Positions 44,154-53,500 of a stretch of DNA of 64,000 nt are shown piece by piece. A program made the translations under genes and the position numbers. Below the pieces are notes generated by a model. That model was not told where the DNA came from. It did not search any database and saw only the letters and a list, made by a program, of their open reading frames with translations. This DNA comes from Streptomyces ochraceiscleroticus (lineage in GTDB: Bacteria > Actinomycetota > Actinomycetes > Streptomycetales > Streptomycetaceae): assembly GCF_000720485.1 (NCBI RefSeq), contig NZ_JOAX01000014.1:124001-188000 (forward strand), read 5' to 3'. Numbering within the stretch: the stretch's first letter is position 1; each line of letters begins with the position of its first letter.

Positions 44154-46283
44154 CTAGTTGACCGGAGTCTGCGGTGGGGTGGTGCCTGGCGTGCTGAGGG
44201 CGTAGGTGATGCCGGAGTCCAGGTCGGTGTCGTAGCCGACGTGGAAAGCGGCCTGGTAGGCGTGGTCCCCGATGAGACGACGGGCCTGCGCTTCGCACTC
44301 CTGGCGGGCGGCGACGAGTGAGGGGGTGCCCATCTGGGGGATACCGAGGGTGTGCCAGGTCTGATCGGCGACGCCGAGGAGCCGGGCGGCCTGTTCGGCA
44401 CGCCCGGCCGCGACCGTCGCGCAGGCGAGCACGTCGACGGCCATGGCGATGCCGACACCGTTGCGGAAGCGGCGCTTGCCATCCAGGGCGGTGCGGGCAT
44501 GGGCCGCGGCCTCCTCCGTCCGTCCCAGCCCCAGCGCGGCGAGGGCGAGCACGTAGTCGCCCCAGGCGCGGGCCCAGGTCTCGCCGCGCCGGGTGCCCTC
44601 GGCGCTCAGGTCGTTGCCGACGGCCACGGCATCCGCGAACTGCCCGAGGTAGACGTGGACGAAGCCCCGGGTGGCCTTCACCGAGAACCAGGCCGGGTCG
44701 TACGTCCCGGTCCCGGGCCGGGTGCGCGGCGCCGTGTCGAGCGCCTCGGCGGCCCGTGTCAGTTCACCGCGCAGCGAGTAACTGATGCCCTCCAGGAACG
44801 CGGCGACGAACCCGGCGCTCTCGTCGGCCTCCTGGGCCATGGCCTCCCGGAAGGCAGCGGCGAGACGGAGGCTGGTCTCCGTGTCGCCCAGGATGACGGC
44901 GACGTGGCCGCCGGCCCACAGGGCCTTGCCCTGGTGCGGACCGGGGATCGGGTCCTTGGCCAGGGCACGGTCCAGATAGTGCAGGCCCTCCTTGGCGAAG
45001 CCGCAGGAGGTCCAGAAGAACCACAGCGTCCCGCCCAGCTCCAGCGCGCTGTGCCCGTCCTGCTCGGCAAGACAGAATTCCAGCGCGGCGCGGAGGTTGG
45101 CGTATTCGGTGACCATGCGTTCGTACCAGGCAATCTGCTCCGGTCCCATCCAGACAGCTTCCGCCCGGTCGGCCAGCGCCTGGTAGTAGTCCCGGTGCCG
45201 GCAGTGCACCGTGTCTTCTTCGCCCAGCCCGCGCAGCCAGTGGGCACCGTATTCGCGGATGGTGTCCAGCATCCGGTACCGCTCACCGCCGCCCGTCGGT
45301 ACCCAGGTCACGATCGACTTGTCCACCAGCGCGTCCAGCAGACCCGGGATCGCTCCCTCGGGAAGTCGCTCATCGGCGCATACCCGCCGGGCCGCCTCGG
45401 CGTCGAACGAGCCGGCGAAGACCGACAGCCGGGCCCAGGCCAGTCGTTCGGCCGGGCTGCACAGCTCATGGCTCCAGCCGATTGCAGTACGCAACGCCTG
45501 GTGCCAGGGAGGCTCGGCCCCGCGCACCACCTCATCGGTCGTGCCCAGGACGGCGAAGCGGTCCTCCAGTCGGTCGGTCAGCTCGGCCACGGACATCTCA
45601 CGCAGGCGGGCGGCGGCCAGTTCGATCGCGAGCGGCAGACCGTCCAGACGGCGGCAGAGCCGTACGAGGTCGCTGCGGTTGGCGTCGGTGACAGTGAAAC
45701 CGGGCACCGCCTCGGCAGCACGGGCGGCAAGCAGCGCGACCGCGTCCGCGCCACCGGCAGCGTTGCCCGTTGCCTCGCCGTCCGGCACGGGCAGCGGCGC
45801 AACGGTCAGCAGCCGCTCCGCGTCCATGCCCAGGGGGCGGCGGCTGGTCACCAGGATCCGCAGCCCCGGCGCCGCCGCCAGTAGCGCCTCGGCCACGAGC
45901 GCGCACTCGTCCGCCAAGTGCTCGCAGGTATCCAGCACCAACAGCAGCTCACGGCCCGCCAGATACTCCGCCACGACCTCGATCATCGGCCGCGTCGTCT
46001 GGTCCGCCAGCGGCAGCGTCTCGGCGATGGTGTGCGCCAGCATCGCGTCGTCCCGCAGCGGCGAGAGTTCCACCCACCAGGCACCGTCCCGGAAGGACGG
46101 CTGTGCCTCGGCCGCCGCCCCCAGAGCCAGCCGGGTCTTGCCCACCCCGCCGGCCCCCGTCAGCGTCACCAGCCGGGTCGCCCCGATCGACCGGCTGATC
46201 TGTGCCAGCTCCGACCGCCTCCCGATCAACTCCCCCTTCTCCCCGGGCAGGTTCCCCACCGCCTGCTGCCTCCGCATGGTCAC
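44154..46283 (-). CDS. AfsR/LuxR-type STAND ATPase lacking a DNA-binding domain
   Basis: A 709-residue regulator-type protein. An NB-ARC-like ATPase (LTGAGGVGKTRLA, LLVLDTCEH, LVTSRRPLG, LDGLPLAIELAAARL) is followed by TPR-like helical repeats. Relatives normally end with a LuxR helix-turn-helix, or start with a SARP domain. Here neither is present: the protein stops shortly after FHVGYDTDLDSGITYALS, just where the LuxR domain would begin, about 200 bp from the tRNA. The start GTG has GGAGGA six bases upstream. It may be truncated or act only as a signalling ATPase. Confidence 0.85.
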   Translation of the reverse strand: MTMRRQQAVGNLPGEKGELIGRRSELAQISRSIGATRLVTLTGAGGVGKTRLALGAAAEAQPSFRDGAWWVELSPLRDDAMLAHTIAETLPLADQTTRPMIEVVAEYLAGRELLLVLDTCEHLADECALVAEALLAAAPGLRILVTSRRPLGMDAERLLTVAPLPVPDGEATGNAAGGADAVALLAARAAEAVPGFTVTDANRSDLVRLCRRLDGLPLAIELAAARLREMSVAELTDRLEDRFAVLGTTDEVVRGAEPPWHQALRTAIGWSHELCSPAERLAWARLSVFAGSFDAEAARRVCADERLPEGAIPGLLDALVDKSIVTWVPTGGGERYRMLDTIREYGAHWLRGLGEEDTVHCRHRDYYQALADRAEAVWMGPEQIAWYERMVTEYANLRAALEFCLAEQDGHSALELGGTLWFFWTSCGFAKEGLHYLDRALAKDPIPGPHQGKALWAGGHVAVILGDTETSLRLAAAFREAMAQEADESAGFVAAFLEGISYSLRGELTRAAEALDTAPRTRPGTGTYDPAWFSVKATRGFVHVYLGQFADAVAVGNDLSAEGTRRGETWARAWGDYVLALAALGLGRTEEAAAHARTALDGKRRFRNGVGIAMAVDVLACATVAAGRAEQAARLLGVADQTWHTLGIPQMGTPSLVAARQECEAQARRLIGDHAYQAAFHVGYDTDLDSGITYALSTPGTTPPQTPVN

Positions 46284-46619
46284 GATCGCTCCTCCAGCCC
46301 CTGTCCGGCATGAAAGGCAGCAGCTTGCCGAATCCCGCAACACGGCATGGCAGCCGGCAAGAAAGTGATCGAGTGCGGTGACTGTGGATCAGCGCGATGC
46401 GAAAAACGGCAAGACCCATGCCCAGCCGCGCAACCAGCTGAACGGCGATGCACGCCTCCTCCAGCTCCCCCGCGCGACCGCTGTGCGCAGTTCCTTCCGC
46501 TGTGCGCGCCAATCCGGCCGGGCGTACAGCCCCTCGCTCCGGTCGCCGGACTCCTCCTGGGAGGAGTCGGCTCGCTTGTGTTGCGGCCTGGGGCGGGGCA
46601 CCGGCCACCGGGCCAGGGC
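46284..46619. other. gene-free region
   Basis: About 340 bp upstream of the STAND gene. A minus-strand frame around 46389-46530 (reading RAGELEEACIAVQLVARLG) has some coding flavour but no start or complete domain, so it may be a gene remnant. Nothing else is recognisable. Confidence 0.4.
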
Positions 46620-47054
46620 TCAAGCAGGAGTGATTCCCGTGGTGAGCAGGATCTCCGCGGCTGATGCGCTGTTGCCGTCCTGTACGGCCATGGTCATGGC
46701 GTTGTGTGCGGCAGGCCCGGCGGTCTGGGGCGGGAGCATCAGGAAGGAGAAGATGTCCTGGCGTCCGCGGGTGATGAGCATCGTGCTGTCGTCGACGGCG
46801 GACCAGTCGATACGGACCATGTGGCCGTCGGACATCACGTAACGCCTGTGGACGTCCCAGGCGCTCGCGTCCAGGCCGACACGTGCGATGGGTCCCAGCC
46901 GCTCGGTCAGTGCGCGCAGCAAGCCGGGCAGCTGCGCTTCGAGGTCCCGGGAGTGCGGCCACCAGGCGCCGTCGAAGGTCCCGTCACGGCGGGGAGTCGT
47001 CTCCATCCTCAACACGGCCGCGCCGGGCGGCGGACTGAGTGCGTTCGTGGTCAT
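46620..47054 (-). CDS. DUF5994 family protein (copy 1)
   Basis: A 144-residue protein of the actinobacterial DUF5994 family, recognised by FDGAWWPHSRDLEAQLPGLL, a V-R-I-D-W strand and the C-terminal segment after FLMLPPQTAG. Function unknown. The ATG at 47054 has GAGG about nine bases upstream. It is divergent from a second DUF5994 gene; the two share the invariant GAWWP-SRDL core but differ elsewhere, so they are old paralogues. Confidence 0.82.
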   Translation of the reverse strand: MTTNALSPPPGAAVLRMETTPRRDGTFDGAWWPHSRDLEAQLPGLLRALTERLGPIARVGLDASAWDVHRRYVMSDGHMVRIDWSAVDDSTMLITRGRQDIFSFLMLPPQTAGPAAHNAMTMAVQDGNSASAAEILLTTGITPA

Positions 47055-47216
47055 GACATGACCTCGCCCCGGGCAGTGCCCGGTGTGGTGACTCGCCGAG
47101 AACGACACGGGCGTCGGGGCCAGCGTACGAAGAACCCTCGGTCACTCCAGCCTACTCCTGCCCCCCACGCTTCTGGCCCCACGCTTCTGGCCCGGCACAG
47201 GAGTACGCTGGGAGTA

Positions 47217-47263
47217 CCTGAGAGCATTCCTCGACCGGCTGCCATGCCGGTATCTCTCTCGGG
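47217..47263 (+). promoter_or_regulatory. structured mRNA leader of DUF5994 copy 2
   Basis: TACGCT at 47204-47209 would start a transcript near 47216. The RNA can then fold at once: CCTGAGAG (47217-47224) pairs with CTCTCGGG (47256-47263) and encloses ACCGGC/GCCGGT (47234-47239 with 47246-47251). About 48 bases separate it from the ATG. It does not match a riboswitch class I know. Confidence 0.45.
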
Positions 47264-47311
47264 GCGATAGCACCGGGCCGGGCACGCCAGGTCCGGGGAC
47301 GGGTCGACACC

Positions 47312-47860
47312 ATGACGGTGATCACCGAACGCCCCCCGCCGACCACACTGACCGTCCGCGCCTCCGGCCACCCAGCGGTACGGCTCTCCCTCAAGCCTCC
47401 AGGCCCGCAGTGCGGGCTGCTCGACGGCGCCTGGTGGCCGCGTTCCCGGGACCTCACTCGTGAACTGCCTGCCCTTGCCGCCATGTTGGACCCGTTGTGG
47501 GGCCGCATCACGCGCGTCGCGGTGAACCCGACGTACTGGCCGGTCATTCCGCGCAAGGTCCCCGTCCACGGCCATACGGTCAAGGTGGGCTGGTTCGCCG
47601 ATGAGCAGGACCCGCACCAACTCCTGCTGCTGTCCTACCGCGTAGGACGCTGGGACCTGCTGGTCATCCCGCCGGAGACCGGCGCGGCCGCCGCCGCACG
47701 GCTCATGGCCGCTGCCTGCGATCCGCGGATCGTCCTTACGAGCAGCACGCTCATGGCGACCGAGTCGGACACCCACCCCCTAGCCCCGGCCGAGGCGTAC
47801 GCGCCGAGCCGCGCGGAGGTGTGGGAGTCGGAGGGCGGCGCCATGGCCGCGCACGGATGA
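47312..47860 (+). CDS. DUF5994 family protein (copy 2)
   Basis: A 182-residue member of the same family, with LLDGAWWPRSRDLTRELPAL, a V-K-V-G-W-F strand and LLVIPPETGAAAAARLMAAA. A charged C-terminal tail of about 35 residues sets it apart from copy 1. Family members often stand near stress genes, and a CsbD gene follows 100 bp downstream, but that is context only. Its mRNA leader is predicted to be folded. Confidence 0.82.
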   Translation: MTVITERPPPTTLTVRASGHPAVRLSLKPPGPQCGLLDGAWWPRSRDLTRELPALAAMLDPLWGRITRVAVNPTYWPVIPRKVPVHGHTVKVGWFADEQDPHQLLLLSYRVGRWDLLVIPPETGAAAAARLMAAACDPRIVLTSSTLMATESDTHPLAPAEAYAPSRAEVWESEGGAMAAHG

Positions 47861-47961
47861 CCAGCCGGGCCGCGCACGGCTGACCGGCCGGAGGGAGCCC
47901 GCAGGTCCGCACGCCCACGATCCCAGCACGACGGCCACCAAGACCTGAGACGAGGACCGCC

Positions 47962-48135
47962 ATGAACGTGGGGCAGACCATCAAGAACCAACGGCAGGCA
48001 GCCAGGGGCAGGATCAAGGAGACCATCGGCCGCGCCAGCGGCAACAGGCGGATGGAGCGGGAAGGCAGGGCCGACCGCACGCTGGGGAGCCTGAAGCAGG
48101 CCGCCACCAAGGTCAGGGAAGCATTCAGGTTCTGA
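47962..48135 (+). CDS. CsbD-like stress protein
   Basis: A 57-residue basic protein of the CsbD type, with the pattern Q-A-A-R-G-R-I-K-E-T-I-G-R-A-S-G-N in its first half and LGSLKQAATKVREAF in the second. CsbD proteins are general stress (sigma-B-like) proteins of unknown mechanism. GAGG lies six to seven bases before the ATG. It is the last gene before the att-like repeat and is read in the same direction as DUF5994 copy 2. Confidence 0.82.
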   Translation: MNVGQTIKNQRQAARGRIKETIGRASGNRRMEREGRADRTLGSLKQAATKVREAFRF

Positions 48136-48177
48136 CCGAACCAAACGGAACCGAGCCGAGCCGCACAGAGCCCGGGC

Positions 48178-48199
48178 TTCGGGACGGAGAGGTCGTGGG
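48178..48199 (+). repeat. att-like partial copy of tRNA-Pro
   Basis: The 22 bases here match tRNA-Pro positions 43913-43934 with a single change (GACGGAG for GACGAAG), in the same orientation. The matched part runs from the anticodon loop into the variable region, the usual core of actinomycete element att sites in tRNA-Pro. The match stops before the T loop, so a complete att site is not present. Confidence 0.65.
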
Positions 48200-48205
48200 C
48201 AGAGG

Positions 48206-49126
48206 TCAGGGCAACGGCATGTTGTTGATGCGGGGGGCCAGTTCGCGGGCGAGGGTGGTGGCCAGGGCGCGGAAGATGGCGACTTCCGGGTTGGGGTCGT
48301 GGGCGCGGGCCGCGAGGTGGCTGGACTCCGGTGGGGCGTCCAGTACGGGAACGAAGACGGCGCCGGGCCAGTTGTAGTAGCGGGCGAAGGAGCGGAGGCC
48401 GGAGCCGGCTCCGTGGCCGGTGAGGACGCCGGTGAGGACTTCCTGCGGGAAGAGGGCGATGCTGCGGCCGCGGCGGGCGGCCTCGTTGTGGAAGTAGAGG
48501 TAGTCCTTGAAGATCGCCGGCGTGTGGTCGGGCACCCGGAAGATCGGCAGGTCGGCCAGGTCGGCGACGCGTACGCCTTCGGTGCGGGCGTCGGCGAGCG
48601 GCGCCGAGCCGGGGACGACCACGATCCGCTGCTCGGTGAGGAGCACGTCGCCGACCAGCCGGTCGTCGTCGGGCATCGGCCGGATGAAGGCCAGGTCCAC
48701 CCGGTCCTCCACCAGCGCCGAGACGTGCTCGGTGAAGTTGAGCTGGATCACCTCGACGGGGACCTCGGGCCGGGCCCTGCGGTAGGCGTTCACCGCGGCC
48801 GGGGTGATCTCCGCCGAGCCGTGCCCCATGATGCCGACGCGCAGGGGGCGCGCGGTCGCCTCGCGCTCCCGGCGCACCGCCTCGTGGACGTCCTCGACCG
48901 CCGCGTCGGCCGCGGCCAGCAACGTGCGGGCGTGCTCGGCGAGGCGTAGGCCGGCGGCGGTCGGCCGGACGGGGTTGCGGTGCAGCAGCGGGGTGCCCAG
49001 CTCGCTCTCCAGGCGGCGGATGTGCTGGGTGACGGCGGGCGGCGAGAGGAAGAGGCGGGCCGCCGCCCGGCCGAAGTGCTGTTCCTCGACGACGGCCAGG
49101 AATGACGGGAGCAGCCGGAGGTCCAT
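48206..49126 (-). CDS. LysR-family transcriptional regulator
   Basis: A 306-residue regulator. The N-terminal winged helix reads LPSFLAVVEEQHFGRAAARL and AVTQHIRRLESELGTPLL. The effector-binding domain follows from about residue 92. It is divergent from an MFS transporter, and a perfect 15-bp palindrome lies between, so the usual LysR pattern of controlling the neighbour and itself is likely. Ligand unknown. Confidence 0.92.
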   Translation of the reverse strand: MDLRLLPSFLAVVEEQHFGRAAARLFLSPPAVTQHIRRLESELGTPLLHRNPVRPTAAGLRLAEHARTLLAAADAAVEDVHEAVRREREATARPLRVGIMGHGSAEITPAAVNAYRRARPEVPVEVIQLNFTEHVSALVEDRVDLAFIRPMPDDDRLVGDVLLTEQRIVVVPGSAPLADARTEGVRVADLADLPIFRVPDHTPAIFKDYLYFHNEAARRGRSIALFPQEVLTGVLTGHGAGSGLRSFARYYNWPGAVFVPVLDAPPESSHLAARAHDPNPEVAIFRALATTLARELAPRINNMPLP

Positions 49127-49170
49127 GACTGCCCAGGGTACGGCGCGGTCGTGGCCGGTGCGGAGGACCG

Positions 49171-49185
49171 TTCACGATTCGTGAA
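49171..49185. promoter_or_regulatory. LysR operator candidate
   Basis: TTCACGATTCGTGAA is a perfect inverted repeat with one central base and fits the T-N11-A LysR rule. It is 45 bp from the LysR start and 44 bp from the MFS start, midway between them. Confidence 0.7.
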
Positions 49186-49228
49186 GGCGGGCGGCGGAGG
49201 GCGTGCGGCGGCTCGTACAACGGGTTCC

Positions 49229-50530
49229 GTGACCGATACCGCCGACGCCGTACTCGCCCGGACCCCGCCCGCCTCCGCTCCGCCCGCCCCTCGCCGGTAC
49301 GGCCTGCGGACGGCGCTGATGATGACCGCCTCGGGCTGGAGCGCCAACCAGTTCGCCGCGCTGCTCGGCGCCTACCGTTCCGGCGCCGGGCTGTCGGACG
49401 CCGCGGTCAACGCGCTGCTCGCGGTGTACGCGGTGGGGCTGATACCGGGGCTGCTCGCCACCGCCCCGCTCTCCGACCGGTACGGACGGCGACCGGTGGC
49501 GCTCGGCGCGCTCGCCCTCAACGCGGTGGCCACGCTGCTGCTGATGCTCGGCGCCGGCTCGACGTTGTGGCTGGGCCCCGGCCGGCTGCTCACCGGGGTC
49601 AGCGCCGGGGCGCTGCTGGCGGCCGGCGGGGCCTGGGTGAAGGAGCTCTCCTCGCCGCCGTACGCGCCGGCGGGCACGGAGACGGTGGCCGCCCGGCGCT
49701 CCGGCGTCTTCGTCTCGCTGGGCTTCGCCTCGGGCGGGCTCGCCGCCGCGCTGATCGCCCAGTGGGCGCCCCACCCGATGGTGCTCGCCTATCTGCCGCA
49801 TCTGGCACTGGCGGTACTTGCCTGGGGGCTGGCCCAGGGGAGCCCGGAAACCTGTCCGGCGGGCTCCGGAGGTACCGCCGGGGGTACGGACTCCGCCAGG
49901 CGTGCCGCCGCGAGCACGTCCTCCGGGCGTACTGCTGCGTGTACCGGCGCCCGTACTCGCGTCGCGCGCCCCGGCTTCTGGCGGGCCGTGCTACCGATGG
50001 CGCCCTGGGTGTTCGCCGCCCCGATGGTCGGGTTCGCCACGCTTCCCGGGCTGGTGGACGGCGGTCTGCGCGGCTGGGAGGTGGTGTACGCCGGGGTGGC
50101 GACCGCCGTCGTCCCCGGTGCGGGGGTGGCGGTCCAGCCGCTGGCCCGTTGGCTGAGCGGGCGGAGCCGACTGCTCACCGCGGTCGCCGGGCTGCTGGTG
50201 ATGGCCGGGGGCTTCGCCCTCGCCGGGCCGGCCGCCGCAAACCAGCAGCCGGTCCTCGGCCTGGTCACCGGAGCGGTGCTGGGCGCGGGCTACGGGCTGG
50301 TCCTCACGTACGGCCTGGGCACCGCCGCCGCCCTCGCGGCGCCGGGCGGGCTGGCCCGCCTCACCTCGTACTTCTGGAGCGTCGCCTACCTCGGGATGTT
50401 CGCCCCGCTGCTGCTCAGCACGCTCGGCGGCAGTTTCCCGATGCCCCGACTGCTGGCCGGCGCCGCGGTACTGGCGGTGCTGAGCTGCGCCCTGCTCGTC
50501 GGCCTCAACCGGCCGACGCGCCGCGCCTGA
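49229..50530 (+). CDS. MFS transporter
   Basis: A 433-residue major-facilitator protein with twelve predicted helices in two halves. The loop 2-3 signature is P-L-S-D-R-Y-G-R-R-P. The central loop (about residues 210-250) is long and low-complexity, rich in Ser, Thr, Gly and Arg. Related drug or solute exporters cannot be told apart from sequence. I chose the GTG at 49229 (VTDTADAVLA) over the longer frame, which would run through the operator. The stop is 42 bp from the convergent cobN stop. Confidence 0.85.
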   Translation: MTDTADAVLARTPPASAPPAPRRYGLRTALMMTASGWSANQFAALLGAYRSGAGLSDAAVNALLAVYAVGLIPGLLATAPLSDRYGRRPVALGALALNAVATLLLMLGAGSTLWLGPGRLLTGVSAGALLAAGGAWVKELSSPPYAPAGTETVAARRSGVFVSLGFASGGLAAALIAQWAPHPMVLAYLPHLALAVLAWGLAQGSPETCPAGSGGTAGGTDSARRAAASTSSGRTAACTGARTRVARPGFWRAVLPMAPWVFAAPMVGFATLPGLVDGGLRGWEVVYAGVATAVVPGAGVAVQPLARWLSGRSRLLTAVAGLLVMAGGFALAGPAAANQQPVLGLVTGAVLGAGYGLVLTYGLGTAAALAAPGGLARLTSYFWSVAYLGMFAPLLLSTLGGSFPMPRLLAGAAVLAVLSCALLVGLNRPTRRA

Positions 50531-50572
50531 CCCACCGCCTGCGGGCGGCGGGCCGGGCGCGGTCCGCGTCCG

Positions 50573-53500
50573 TCAGCCGTCGCCCTCGAGCTCGCCCTCC
50601 GTCTCCAGGAAGATCTCGCGGAGCGCCTCGATCGCGGCCGGGTCAGGCTCGGCCCACATGCCGCGCGACTCCGCTTCCAGGAGCCGCTCGGCGATGCCGT
50701 GCAGCGCCCAGGGGTTGGCCTCCTGGAGGAACGCGCGGTTCTCCGGGTCCAGCACGTACGCCTGGGTGAGCTTGTCGTACATCCAGTCGGCGACCACGCC
50801 GGTGGTGGCGTCGTACCCGAACAGGTAGTCGACCGTCGCGGCGAGTTCGAAGGCGCCCTTGTAGCCGTGGCGGCGCATCGCCTCGATCCACTTGGGGTTC
50901 ACGACCCTCGCCCTGAAGACGCGCGAGGTCTCCTCCACGAGGGTGCGCGTGCGCACCGTCTCAGGGCGGGTGGAGTCGCCGATGTACGCCTCCGGGGCCG
51001 TGCCCTTCAGCGCGCGCACGGTGGCCACCATGCCGCCGTGGTACTGGAAGTAGTCGTCGGAGTCCGCGATGTCGTGCTCGCGGGTGTCGGTGTTCTTCGC
51101 GGCGACGGCGATGCGCTTGTAGGCCGTCTCCATCTCCTCGCGGGCCGAACAGCCGTCCAGGCCGCGGCCGTACGCGTAGCCGCCCCACACCGTGTAGACC
51201 TCCGCGAGGTCCGCGTCGGTGCGCCAGTCGCGGGAGTCGATGAGCTGGAGCAGGCCCGCGCCGTACGTGCCCGGGCGGGACCCGAAGATACGCGTCGTGG
51301 CGCGGCGCTCGTCACCGTGCTCGGCCAGGTCGGCCTGGGCGTGCGCGCGTACGAAGTTCTGCTCGGCGGGCTCGTCCAGCCCGGCGACCAGGCGCACCGC
51401 GTCGTCCAGCAGGCCGATGGTGTGCGGGAAGGCGTCCCGGAAGAAGCCGGAGATGCGCAGGGTGACGTCGATACGCGGACGGCCCAGCTCGTCGAGCGGG
51501 ATGGGCTCCAGGCCGGTCACGCGGCGCGAGGCGTCGTCCCAGACGGGACGGACGCCGAGCAGCGCGAGCGCCTCTGCCACGTCGTCGCCCGCGGTGCGCA
51601 TCGCGCTCGTGCCCCAGAGGGACAGGCCGACGGAGGTGGGCCAGTCACCGTTGTCCGACTTGTACCGCTCCAGCAGCGAGTCGGCGAGCGCCTGGCCGGT
51701 CTCCCACGCGAGGCGGGACGGTACGGCCTTCGGGTCGACCGAGTAGAAGTTGCGGCCGGTCGGCAGGACGTTGACCAGGCCGCGCAGCGGGGAGCCGGAC
51801 GGGCCCGCCGGTACGAAGCCGCCCTTGAGAGCGTGCACGACGTGGTCCAGCTCGGCCGTGGTGCCGGCGAGGCGCGGGACGACCTCGCGGGCGGCGAAGT
51901 CGAGGATGTCCGCGACCTGCTGGGAGTGTCCGGCGGCCACGGTGGCCACGGCCTCCGGGTCCCAGCCCGCGTCCTCCATCGCCTGTACGAGGGTGCGCGC
52001 CTGCTCCTCGGCCGCGTCCGCGGTCGTACGGGTCGCCGCGGACTCGTCCAGGCCCAGCGCCTCGCGCAGGCCGGGAAGGGCGGACGTACCGCCCCAGATC
52101 TGCCGGGCGCGCAGGATGGCGAGGACCAGGTCGACGCGCGGGGCGCCGGTCGGCGCGCCGCCGAGTACGTGCAGGCCGTCGCGGATCTGGGCGTCCTTGA
52201 CCTCGCACAGCCAGCCGTCGACGTGCAGCAGGAAGTCGTCGAAGCCGTCGTCGTCCGGGCGGTCCTCCAGGCCCAGGTCGTGGTCGAGCCTGGCGGCCTG
52301 GATGAGCGTCCAGATCTGCGCGCGGATGGCGGGCAGCTTGGCCGGGTCCATGGAGGAGATCTGCGCGTACTCGTCGAGCAGCTGCTCCAGGCGCGCGATG
52401 TCGCCGTAGGAGTCGGCGCGGGCCATCGGCGGGACGAGGTGGTCGACGAGGGTGGCGTGGACGCGGCGCTTGGCCTGGGTGCCCTCGCCCGGGTCGTTGA
52501 CCAGGAACGGGTAGATGAGGGGCAGGTCGCCGAGGGCCGCGTCCGGGCCGCAGGCGGCGGACAGGCCCGCGTTCTTGCCCGGCAGCCACTCCAGGTTGCC
52601 GTGCTTGCCCAGGTGGATCATCGCGTCCGCGCCGAAGCCGCCGTCCTCGGCAGCGGCGGCGATCCAGCGGTAGGCCGCCAAGTAGTGGTGCGAGGGCGGC
52701 AGATCGGGGTCGTGGTAGATCGCGATCGGGTTCTCGCCGAAGCCGCGCGGCGGCTGGATGAGGATCAGCAGATTGCCGCGGCGCAGGGCCGCCAGCACGA
52801 TGTCGCCCTCGGGGTTGCGGCTGCGGTCGAGGAACATCTCGCCGGGCGCCGGGCCCCAGTGCTCCTCGACGGACTTGCGCAGCTCGGCGGGGAGCGTCGC
52901 GTACCAGCGCTTGTAGTCGGCGGCCGGGATGCGGACGGGGTTGCGGGCGAGCTGCTCCTCGGTGAGCCAGTCCTGGTCGTGGCCGCCGGCCTCGATGAGC
53001 GCGCGGATCAGCTCGTCGCCGTCGCCGGAAACCAGACCGGGGATCTCCTCCTCGGGCCCGAAGTCGTAGCCCTCCGCACGGAGGCGGCGCAGCAGTTCGA
53101 CGGCGGAAGCGGGGGTGTCCAGGCCGACCGCGTTGCCGATGCGGGAGTGCTTGGTCGGGTATGCGGACAGTACGAGCGCCACACGCTTGTCGGCGGGCGC
53201 GATGTGGCGCAGCCGGGCGTGACGTACGGCGATGCCGGCGACGCGCGCCGCCCGCTCGGGGTCGGCGACGTATGCCGGGAGGCCGTCCTCGTCGATCTCC
53301 TTGAAGGAGAACGGCACGGTGATCAGGCGGCCGTCGAACTCGGGCACGGCAATCTGGCTGGCCGCGTCCAGCGGCGAGACGCCCTCGTCGTTCTCCTCCC
53401 AGTCACTGCGCGAGGAAGTCAGGCAGAGCGCCTGCAGGACCGGTACGTCCAGCCCGGTGAGGGCGCCCGCGTCCCAGGACTCGTCGTCGCCGCCGGCCGA

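Noticed and set aside
46389..46601. 70-residue minus-strand frame upstream of the STAND gene
   Set aside because: No recognisable domain, and competing frames look equally plausible; kept only as a possible remnant.
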